In this document: positions 1-5,126 of the stretch, piece by piece
How positions within the stretch are numbered: the first letter of the stretch is position 1
How the letters are laid out: the number at the start of each line of letters is the position of its first letter
Source of the DNA: an uncultured Clostridia bacterium
GTDB taxonomy: Bacteria; Bacillota; Clostridia; UBA1381
DNA: 64,000 bases
Reading direction: 5' to 3'
Assembly (NCBI GenBank): GCA_944392335.1
Contig: CALXWJ010000088.1
Coordinates: 1-64,000, forward strand
Position numbers and translations under genes: made by a program
The notes under the pieces: model-generated
Told to the model about the DNA's origin: nothing
Database searches by the model: none
The model's input: the letters and a program-made list of their open reading frames with translations, nothing else

Positions 1-106
1 ATTAAGGCGGCGTTTCAAGGCGTTACCCTATCATTCCACCTGTCGGATTATCAGTTCTCCTAAACTGAAACTGTTACGTTCTTTGTTTAGTGCATAAGCT
101 TTTCAC
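1..106. other. Left edge, no gene seen
   Basis: No reading frame here is convincing. The stretch lies directly downstream of the stop of the secreted protein at 107-499, which appears to end prematurely, so it may be sequence from beyond the breakpoint of an integrative element. The window edge prevents checking what follows. Confidence 0.4.
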
Positions 107-499
107 TTATGAACGTGTCGCACTCCAATGATACCCGGTGAAAAATGCGTCAACACCCGGCGTACCGTCGTCTAAATTACCCGTGCCTTCGCCGTCGATT
201 AAAGTACCGTCGGAATATTTGACGCCGCGGTTTAAGGCTGTTTCGCCCGACCGGGTATATTCCGGCACGCGGTAGGTAAGGCCCAGCGTGTCCCGCTGGC
301 ATACGGTACAATAGCCCGTCTCGTAAGTGGTTGTGGCGTTCATATCCAGCTCGTTCGTCCTGCCGTTTGCTTTCAGCCAGTTATCCGCAGGATCGGTGTA
401 TTCGTTTACCTGCGCGGCGTAGGTTACGGCCGGAATGGTTCCGATCAGCATAACCGATGCAAGAAGCGCAGATATGACGGATTTCATTTTTATTCTCAT
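107..499 (-). CDS. Truncated secreted surface protein of an integrative element
   Basis: The 130-residue protein begins with a clear signal peptide (basic start MRIKMK, hydrophobic core, cleavage near TYA-AQ around residue 28). The mature part has a CTVC cysteine pair near residue 64 and a Gly/Asp-rich stretch, DGEGTGNLDDGTPGVDAFFT. A strong AAGGAGG site precedes the start at 499. The C-terminus stops abruptly after GYHWSATRS, with no cell-wall anchor or further domain, so I infer truncation or a frameshift. From memory, similar proteins sit beside DUF6017-type helix-turn-helix genes in clostridial conjugative elements, which fits the next gene. The function is unknown, and a naturally short secreted peptide cannot be excluded. 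Confidence 0.6.
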   Translation of the reverse strand: MRIKMKSVISALLASVMLIGTIPAVTYAAQVNEYTDPADNWLKANGRTNELDMNATTTYETGYCTVCQRDTLGLTYRVPEYTRSGETALNRGVKYSDGTLIDGEGTGNLDDGTPGVDAFFTGYHWSATRS

Positions 500-593
500 T
501 TGATAAATTCCTCCTTGTAAAATTCATTTTTCAAAAAGCGCTTTTTAATCAAATACCGCCTGTTAGGGCGGCCTGTATTTTTTGTATGTGGAT

Positions 594-1478
594 TTATTCA
601 TGGCCGTATAAATCATGGTTCACCCGCGCGGTATAGTAGCTGTCCATTGTAGAGGGCGCGTTAAACAGCGCCGCAAGCAAATACTTTTTGATATTGCGCA
701 CCTCCGTGGTGTTGGACTTCATACAGTCAATAACATACTCAATATGCCCGGCGTCCAGCTTCAGCAGTTTTGATTTCACAACCGCCGCAGGGTAAACGTC
801 CCCGGCAATGATTAAGCTGTCCTTTTTTGTGCATACCGTTTCGGTCAGGAGATCGACAATTTCATCGAGCATGGAAATGTCCTGTTTCAGCTTGACCGCC
901 AATATGTCATATTCGATATTCTCTTTGATGAAATCCCGGTGTGCGCTCATCTCATCATATCCTATCGTATCTCCGCCACATTGTGCAGGCGATTCCTCTT
1001 TTTGATAAGATTTGATAGGATAAGTATTTGATACATTCGTACTTGATTTTTTAGTATTTGATATATTAGTATTTAATTGCGCGGGGTTTTCCTGTTTAGG
1101 GAAACCCTGTTCAGGATTATCCAATACAGGGTTATCCAAGACTGGATTTTCCCGTTTAGGTTTTTCCTGTTCAGGCGAAACCGTTTCAGGCTGCTCCAAA
1201 ATGGTATATTCAATCGTTGTAAGCTGTCCTTTATCGTTTCGGACGCGCTCTCGGATAATATATCCATGCTGTTCAAGCTCCTTGATTGTGCTGCATATGC
1301 TGTCTATTCCGTCTTTGCAAATAGCGGCTAACCCCTTTGTGGTGTAGTCCCAGCTATCCGGCAGGGACAGCATAAGGGACAAAAGCCCCTTTGCCTTTAG
1401 CGACAGCGCGGTATTGCGTAAATGGTGGTTGCTCATCACGGTATAGTCGCGGGTTTTGTCTATTCTGAAAACTGCCAT
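594..1478 (-). CDS. Helix-turn-helix (DUF6017-type) protein of an integrative element
   Basis: The 294-residue DNA-binding protein is of the kind carried by clostridial integrative and conjugative elements. The N-terminal ~90 residues form a winged-helix replication-initiator-like domain (FRIDKTRDYTVMSNHHLRN at the start, then SLMLSLPDSWDYTTKGLA). The middle is a low-complexity linker with repeated PVLDNP/ENP units encoded around 1080-1180. The C-terminal ~110 residues match the DUF6017 pattern (DEMSAHRDFIKENIEYD through IKKYLLAALFNAP). I chose the ATG at 1478 over the upstream ATG at 1517 because an AAAGGAGG site lies just before it and inside the longer version. Downstream, a GGCGG inverted repeat at 556-571 may end the transcript. 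The role is probably replication or regulation of the element. Confidence 0.75.
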   Translation of the reverse strand: MAVFRIDKTRDYTVMSNHHLRNTALSLKAKGLLSLMLSLPDSWDYTTKGLAAICKDGIDSICSTIKELEQHGYIIRERVRNDKGQLTTIEYTILEQPETVSPEQEKPKRENPVLDNPVLDNPEQGFPKQENPAQLNTNISNTKKSSTNVSNTYPIKSYQKEESPAQCGGDTIGYDEMSAHRDFIKENIEYDILAVKLKQDISMLDEIVDLLTETVCTKKDSLIIAGDVYPAAVVKSKLLKLDAGHIEYVIDCMKSNTTEVRNIKKYLLAALFNAPSTMDSYYTARVNHDLYGHE

Positions 1479-1538
1479 ACAAAAATCCTCCTTTCGATGA
1501 AATGAAAAAAGCGTCAAGACTGTTACATCTCAACGCTT

Positions 1539-1646
1539 TTACTCTGCATTATTTTCTCTGTCCGCGCGTCCTGCGGCTATGCAGGCGTACATAATCGTTA
1601 TGCCGAAAACGCTCCCGGCAATAAAGCTAATTATTGCGGCTATCAT
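1539..1646 (-). CDS. DUF3789-type membrane micro-protein
   Basis: This is a 35-residue reading frame with one hydrophobic helix (MIAAIISFIAGSVFGITIMY) and a polar tail ending in DRENNAE. It resembles DUF3789 micro-proteins, which recur in clostridial conjugative elements next to the helix-turn-helix gene, as here. There are two possible starts: the ATG at 1652 is only 2 nt from GGAGG, while the ATG at 1646 is 8 nt away, so I prefer 1646. It overlaps the end of the upstream small gene, so the two are probably translationally coupled. Function unknown. Confidence 0.6.
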   Translation of the reverse strand: MIAAIISFIAGSVFGITIMYACIAAGRADRENNAE

Positions 1647-1809
1647 TGTCATTTCCTCCGTCTGTATTTTCAAGCGGCACATATGCCGTACAGGTTTTTC
1701 CGTTATAGCAATGTAAGTGCGGACAAAACGGGTTGCGGCTGTCCAGTAAATATGTGTCCTGCCCGGTCTTGCAGGTCGGGCATAGCTGTTTTGATTTTTT
1801 CCTGTTCAT
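1627..1809 (-). CDS. Small Cys-rich, zinc-ribbon-like protein
   Basis: The 60-residue protein carries a CPTC pair near residue 10 and three more cysteines (FCPHLHCYNGKTC) near residues 28-40, which suggests metal binding. An AAAGGA sequence lies 9 nt before the ATG. It sits first in a minus-strand group with the DUF3789-like and DUF6017-type genes and overlaps the former, so it belongs to the same element module. I do not recognise a named family. The tail is Asn/Asp-rich and probably disordered. Confidence 0.5.
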   Translation of the reverse strand: MNRKKSKQLCPTCKTGQDTYLLDSRNPFCPHLHCYNGKTCTAYVPLENTDGGNDNDSRNN

Positions 1810-1844
1810 TTATGAAAATCCTTTCGCATAAAATTTGTCATAAG

Positions 1845-1878
1845 AAAAAAGGCATTGCAGTTAAAGCAATACCTTTTA
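1845..1878 (-). terminator. Intrinsic terminator after cotJC
   Basis: Minus-strand hairpin: arms GGTATTGC and GCAATGCC (one G-U pair), extended by A-T pairs, loop of 7 nt, followed by a run of six T. It begins right at the cotJC stop codon. Confidence 0.75.
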
Positions 1879-2493
1879 TAGCTCAATATCATAACTCTTG
1901 TATTTTATTGGTGCTGCAAAACAGCGTAAACTATGGGCTTTTTTCCTACTTGTAAGTTTCCGTTTCGCTTCACCGAATCTTTGGAAATGAACAATTTCAC
2001 GTTCTCTCAAAAACTTTATCACATTATTTACATCAACGTCATCGGACAAACGTAAAATATTGTCATATACAGCTCTTGCTTTTTGTTCTGCCGCCATATT
2101 TTCATAAAGATTTGTCAGGGGATCACCCGTAACTGCAATAGATGCGGCACTGAAAGGTGTGCCCTGTGCGTTCTGCGGGAAAACACTTACGCCGTTGTCG
2201 GCATAATATTCGGCGCTTCCCATTTTGAGCCATTCTTCGGGCGGTACGCCGCCGGATAACTGTGTAACCAATGTTCCTATCATTTCAAGATGGCCGAGTT
2301 CTTCGGTACCTATATCGGTAAGTAAGCCTTTTGTAATATCATCAGGCATCATATATCTTTGTGACAAGTATCTTAATGATGCACCCAATTCACCGTTCGG
2401 ACCGCCGTATTGTGTAATGATAACATTAGCAAGCCGGGGATCTGTTTTTTTGATTTTAATTGGATATTCCAAAAATTTATTATAACTAAACAT
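1876..2493 (-). CDS. Spore coat protein CotJC, manganese-catalase family
   Basis: The 205-residue protein belongs to the manganese catalase superfamily and acts in the spore coat of endospore formers, presumably against peroxide. Family ligand motifs are visible: GELGASLRYLSQRY near residue 34, EELGHLEM near 69, AEQKAR near 137 and EREIVHF near 167. It is the last gene of cotJABC; its ATG overlaps the cotJB stop by one base. The body is normal, but the last ~30 residues after FGEA (KRKLTSRKKAHSL...) are basic and do not look like the usual CotJC tail, so the 3' end may have been replaced by recombination with the adjacent element. Expression is expected in the mother cell under sigma-E. Confidence 0.9.
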   Translation of the reverse strand: MFSYNKFLEYPIKIKKTDPRLANVIITQYGGPNGELGASLRYLSQRYMMPDDITKGLLTDIGTEELGHLEMIGTLVTQLSGGVPPEEWLKMGSAEYYADNGVSVFPQNAQGTPFSAASIAVTGDPLTNLYENMAAEQKARAVYDNILRLSDDVDVNNVIKFLREREIVHFQRFGEAKRKLTSRKKAHSLRCFAAPIKYKSYDIEL

Positions 2494-2753
2494 TAATAAT
2501 TAGCCTCCTTTTCCCATGGCCATGGTGAATTGATCCAGTCAAACGAACTGCTCATTGCAGAGTCATAAGCTGTGAGAGGGCCATACGATTTCTGATATGC
2601 CGCTTTCAGTTCTTTAAATTTTGCAACAAGCTCCTTAAACATATTAAAAGCCGGCTTATCATCGGGATGAGTGTCTAGATACAGTAATAAATCGTAAGCG
2701 GCAAAATTATATGACTGTAATTTGTTTAATGCCTGCGCTTGTTTATTATCCAT
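2493..2753 (-). CDS. Spore coat protein CotJB
   Basis: The 86-residue protein is of the CotJB family (start MDNKQAQALNKLQSYNFAAY, later LDTHPDDKPA, ending near the typical Trp/Pro-rich WINSPWPWE). CotJB accompanies CotJC in the inner coat; its biochemical role is not known. The start at 2753 follows a GGGGGAG site; upstream in-frame ATGs would lie inside cotJA. It overlaps cotJA by about 8 nt and cotJC by 1 nt, which indicates coupled translation in one operon. Confidence 0.85.
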   Translation of the reverse strand: MDNKQAQALNKLQSYNFAAYDLLLYLDTHPDDKPAFNMFKELVAKFKELKAAYQKSYGPLTAYDSAMSSSFDWINSPWPWEKEANY

Positions 2754-2949
2754 TGACATCTCCCCCCATTCCCTTGCATACATATCCATATTCATCAATA
2801 CTTAAATTAAGCTCCGGAAAAACAGTACCGTTTTTCAATGCATCTTCAACACTGTATACTTCATTTAGGAATTGAATGGGTACATAAGCGTAACCCACAC
2901 ATCCGCAGCTGTTTATCGGGCAGTGAGCATGATTTTTTGAATCTTCCAT
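2746..2949 (-). CDS. Spore coat-associated protein CotJA
   Basis: The 67-residue protein starts at MEDSKNHAHC, with GGAGG 6 nt upstream; the longer frame to 2985 includes that site and is rejected. The middle (YAYVPIQFLNEVYSVEDALKNGTVFPEL) is the CotJA signature. It is first in the cotJABC operon. A CATACAAC sequence on the minus strand at 3009-3016 resembles a sigma-E -10 element, as expected for a mother-cell operon, but I could not find a confident -35, so that promoter is tentative. The N-terminal Cys/His cluster (HCPINSCGC) is worth noting. Confidence 0.85.
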   Translation of the reverse strand: MEDSKNHAHCPINSCGCVGYAYVPIQFLNEVYSVEDALKNGTVFPELNLSIDEYGYVCKGMGGDVNG

Positions 2950-3209
2950 AATTACCTCCGTTCCGCCGCCATCTATCGGCAGCACAAGTCATTAAAAATA
3001 AAAAGTATGTTGTATGTTTTTTTGAAAAAAATTGTACAGTGTGTACATTAAACCATAGATATACAATATACCTCATATATTACGATCCGACAGAAAATTT
3101 CATTCTGTATATGCTTATAAAGATATTATATACAATATCTTTATTAACATAATATGCCAAATACGGGGATTATGTGAATTTAATTATCAATGCAGAGGCT
3201 ATCCTGACA
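2950..3209. other. Intergenic, possible cotJ promoter only
   Basis: This AT-rich stretch lies between the cotJ operon and the terminator of the sigma/anti-sigma operon. Apart from the sigma-E-like CATACAAC noted for cotJA, I see no gene. The short reading frames here are out of keeping with neighbours and lack ribosome binding sites. Confidence 0.4.
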
Positions 3210-3246
3210 TAAAAAAACAGAGGCATAGACATCTGTCTTCCTCTGT
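3210..3246 (-). terminator. Terminator of the sigma/anti-sigma operon
   Basis: Minus-strand hairpin: ACAGAGG pairs with CCTCTGT across a 16-nt loop that can itself pair (GACA...TGTC), followed by a run of seven T. It lies about 140 nt after the anti-sigma stop, so the transcript has a long structured 3' region. Confidence 0.75.
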
Positions 3247-3250
3247 GTTC

Positions 3251-3330
3251 AATAAAGGCTTTGTCCCGTCATAAAACGATGACAAAGCGCAGCTATACAG
3301 CGCTGTAATCAGCGCAGGATCTACAAATAT
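3251..3330 (-). repeat. Structured intergenic repeat, copy A
   Basis: This 80-bp element lies in the 3' untranslated region of the anti-sigma gene. It contains two hairpins: GCTTTGTC...GACAAAGC with an inner CGT/ACG, and GCGCT-GTAATC-AGCGC. A diverged second copy in the same orientation lies at 5020-5103 (shared ACAAAGCGCAG, then TGTAA in the loop, then CACAAA/TACAAA-TAT). The arms differ between copies but pairing is kept (GCGCT/AGCGC versus GCCGG/CCGGC), suggesting selection for structure. Identity unknown. Confidence 0.5.
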
Positions 3331-3360
3331 GTCCCCCGCCGCCGTCAAGCGGCGGGGGAC
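3331..3360. other. Perfect 12-bp GC-rich hairpin
   Basis: GTCCCCCGCCGC and GCGGCGGGGGAC are perfect complements around a 6-nt loop, just after the anti-sigma gene. There is no adjoining T-run on either strand, so it is more likely an mRNA-stabilising or binding structure than a terminator. Confidence 0.7.
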
Positions 3361-3382
3361 AGCTTTGCTTAGGTCATTTGAT

Positions 3383-4126
3383 TTATTCATGTCTTCCTTT
3401 TGCTTTTTTGTGCCCCTTTTCTGAATGTCCGTTTTCTGAATGTACATCTTCCGAGTGATGCTCATCGATCATATCTTTTATTTCCCTCATTGTCATCTGA
3501 CCGATCTCCTCTGGTGTGATTTCCGGATTTAATGTCTGAAGTTCTAAATATGCTTTATATTTCCCGCATGAAAGTCCTAAAGAATGAGCACAATACATTT
3601 CTTCAGACGTTACCCCGTAACAATGTATATTTTGCTGCCCTTGTGTACAATTTTTTACATACTGCAAAATCGATTCTCCTTGGTCATCATCGGTTTTCAC
3701 TACGGCAACAGACAATATCTCATTATTTGACAAGCAATTTTTTATAGTTTCACTCATCATTATTTCATCAATCGCTTTATTATAATTCATATACATTACA
3801 TCTAAGGTTTTTATAAATTCCATCCCGTCTTCATTGTATCCATTGATTCCGATCACTTTATTGTATCTGTTAATATCAAGTTCAACAGACGGATTGACAT
3901 CAATGCTTATAACGGTCGTGGGTGTAAAATATAAATGATATCCGCCAAACATAATACACAATATAAAACATACCGCAAAGGAATATACATATTTTCTTCT
4001 GAATGTATGCTGCTTTTCATACATCTTTTTATATATGTTCTCTCTTATAAAATTTTTTGTTTTCTCTTTTTGCTGCTCATCTGCATATATTTCAAGGAAT
4101 GCATCTTTGATTTTATTATCCATCAT
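3383..4126 (-). CDS. Membrane anti-sigma factor with RsgI-type domain
   Basis: The protein has about 247 residues. Residues 1-45 are cytoplasmic and helical and should bind the sigma factor. One membrane helix follows at about 45-65 (VYSFAVCFILCIMFGGYHLYF). The external part opens with VISIDVNPSVELDINRYNKV, the hallmark of the RsgI anti-sigma family. The C-terminus is a His/Glu-rich tail (HHSEDVHSENGHSEKGH...) that could bind metal. The start at 4126 fits GGGG 7 nt upstream; a GTG at 4132 sits on that site. It overlaps the end of the ECF sigma gene, so production is coupled. In C. thermocellum such ECF/RsgI pairs sense extracellular polysaccharide and control hydrolase genes; by analogy this pair may sense a surface signal, but no carbohydrate-binding module is visible here. 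Confidence 0.8.
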   Translation of the reverse strand: MMDNKIKDAFLEIYADEQQKEKTKNFIRENIYKKMYEKQHTFRRKYVYSFAVCFILCIMFGGYHLYFTPTTVISIDVNPSVELDINRYNKVIGINGYNEDGMEFIKTLDVMYMNYNKAIDEIMMSETIKNCLSNNEILSVAVVKTDDDQGESILQYVKNCTQGQQNIHCYGVTSEEMYCAHSLGLSCGKYKAYLELQTLNPEITPEEIGQMTMREIKDMIDEHHSEDVHSENGHSEKGHKKAKGRHE

Positions 4127-4598
4127 AGTCACACCCCAATTCTTTTTTCAATATATCTCTTGCCCTTGTCATTGTTGTATAAACAGTATTTACGTTTTTA
4201 CCCAAAATCTTGCCTATTTGCGGTGCAGTATATCCTTCATAATAATGTAAATATATTACTTTTCTGTATTTTTCAGGTAACTTGAGTACTGTTTTGTACA
4301 CGTCGCCGTATGTATCTGAAATAATTCCTGCCTGCTGCACCGCTTCATCAAGCGATACGGTATGTCTGCGGAAAAAACTTTTTAAAAGATCCTTGCACGC
4401 ATTTACCGTAACACGGATAAACCATGCCTTTTTATGTTCCTCATTCTTAAATACAACGGAGCTAAGGGCATACTTCATAAACACAGTTTGAAATATGTCC
4501 TCAGTATCAGATTGATTTTTTAAATGTATAAAACATATTCGTTTTATCATATCCGAATATTGCTCTATTGCCCTGTTTACCTCTTCTTCGCTTCTCAT
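4116..4598 (-). CDS. ECF-type RNA polymerase sigma factor
   Basis: The protein has about 160 residues. Region 2 is at roughly 10-75 (IKRICFIHLKNQSDTEDIFQTVFMKY, then AWFIRVTVNACKD) and region 4 at roughly 105-155 (LPEKYRKVIYLHYYEGYTAPQIGKIL, the helix-turn-helix that reads the -35 element). I place the start at the ATG at 4598 with AGGA upstream; the open frame otherwise begins at a TTG. Its end overlaps the anti-sigma start, and the Cys-rich secreted gene lies 22 nt upstream, giving a three-gene operon. Autoregulation is likely: a TGAATG-17-CGTATTAT sequence precedes the operon at 4971-5001. Confidence 0.88.
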   Translation of the reverse strand: MRSEEEVNRAIEQYSDMIKRICFIHLKNQSDTEDIFQTVFMKYALSSVVFKNEEHKKAWFIRVTVNACKDLLKSFFRRHTVSLDEAVQQAGIISDTYGDVYKTVLKLPEKYRKVIYLHYYEGYTAPQIGKILGKNVNTVYTTMTRARDILKKELGCDYDG

Positions 4599-4620
4599 CA
4601 AAATATCCTATCATAATGTA

Positions 4621-4932
4621 TTAATGGCACATGTGTCTTCCCATACCGTTACGGGAATGTACATAATTGCTGTAGTTGTCACATATTCCATCACCGTTTT
4701 CATCGGCAAATCCCGAACAATTTCCCCATACGCCGCAATTTCCGCAGTAATTGTATTCATTCAGGCCACTTGATCTTAAACAATTTCCCGAAATACAGTA
4801 ATTATGACACACGGCGTTATTACTAACATTTGAATACATTCTGCCATGTGACCTCGCTGAGGCATAATTTCCGATCGTACCCACCGTAATAACCGCAGCC
4901 ATAACTAAAATACCCAATACTGTTTTTTTCAT
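4621..4932 (-). CDS. Secreted Cys-rich protein with a calcium-loop-like motif
   Basis: The 103-residue protein has a signal peptide (MKKTVLGILVMAAVITVGTI, cleavage near residue 26). The mature part holds eight cysteines and a DENGDGICDN sequence near residue 81 that fits an EF-hand-type Ca-binding loop, and it ends in a His-rich RHMCH. GGAGG lies just before the ATG. It is the first gene of the operon with the ECF sigma and RsgI-type anti-sigma factors, so it is either the main target of that sigma factor or part of its signal sensing. I do not recognise a named family. Confidence 0.7.
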   Translation of the reverse strand: MKKTVLGILVMAAVITVGTIGNYASARSHGRMYSNVSNNAVCHNYCISGNCLRSSGLNEYNYCGNCGVWGNCSGFADENGDGICDNYSNYVHSRNGMGRHMCH

Positions 4933-4970
4933 ATAAATTCCTCCGTTTTATGTTTTTATTGGTTTCACTT

Positions 4971-5001
4971 ATAATACGATTGAAAAATATAAATCCATTC
5001 A
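4971..5001 (-). promoter_or_regulatory. Candidate ECF-sigma promoter
   Basis: Minus strand TGAATG (4996-5001), 17-bp spacer, CGTATTAT (4971-4978), about 40 bp before the first gene of the sigma operon. The CGTA core is typical of ECF -10 elements; the -35 is a poorer match. Inference only; the same bases also hold a sigma-A-like TATTAT. Confidence 0.4.
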
Positions 5002-5019
5002 TTTTTTTTAAAAAATTTC

Positions 5020-5103
5020 AATAAGGGCGTATCCTGTTATTCAACGGGAACAAAGCGCAGGCATAGCCGGCGTTGTAACCGGCAAAGAACATCACAAAAT
5101 ATT
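5020..5103 (-). repeat. Structured intergenic repeat, copy B
   Basis: Diverged second copy of the element at 3251-3330, same orientation, lying between the end of the large glycan locus and the sigma operon. Hairpins TCCTGT...ACGGGA and GCCGG...CCGGC replace the corresponding hairpins of copy A with different bases, keeping the pairing. The two copies bracket the sigma/anti-sigma operon. Confidence 0.45.
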
Positions 5104-5126
5104 TTCAAACAACAACTACCCGTACT

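Noticed and set aside
3199-3465. 88-residue minus-strand frame over the anti-sigma 3' end
   Set aside because: It runs through the GC hairpin, repeat A and the terminator, overlaps a well-supported gene and has no ribosome binding site.
3251-5103. Cyclic-di-GMP (GEMM) riboswitch for repeats A and B
   Set aside because: The CAAAGC stretch is suggestive, but the conserved AAACC and tetraloop-receptor parts are missing and both copies lie in 3' positions of transcripts.
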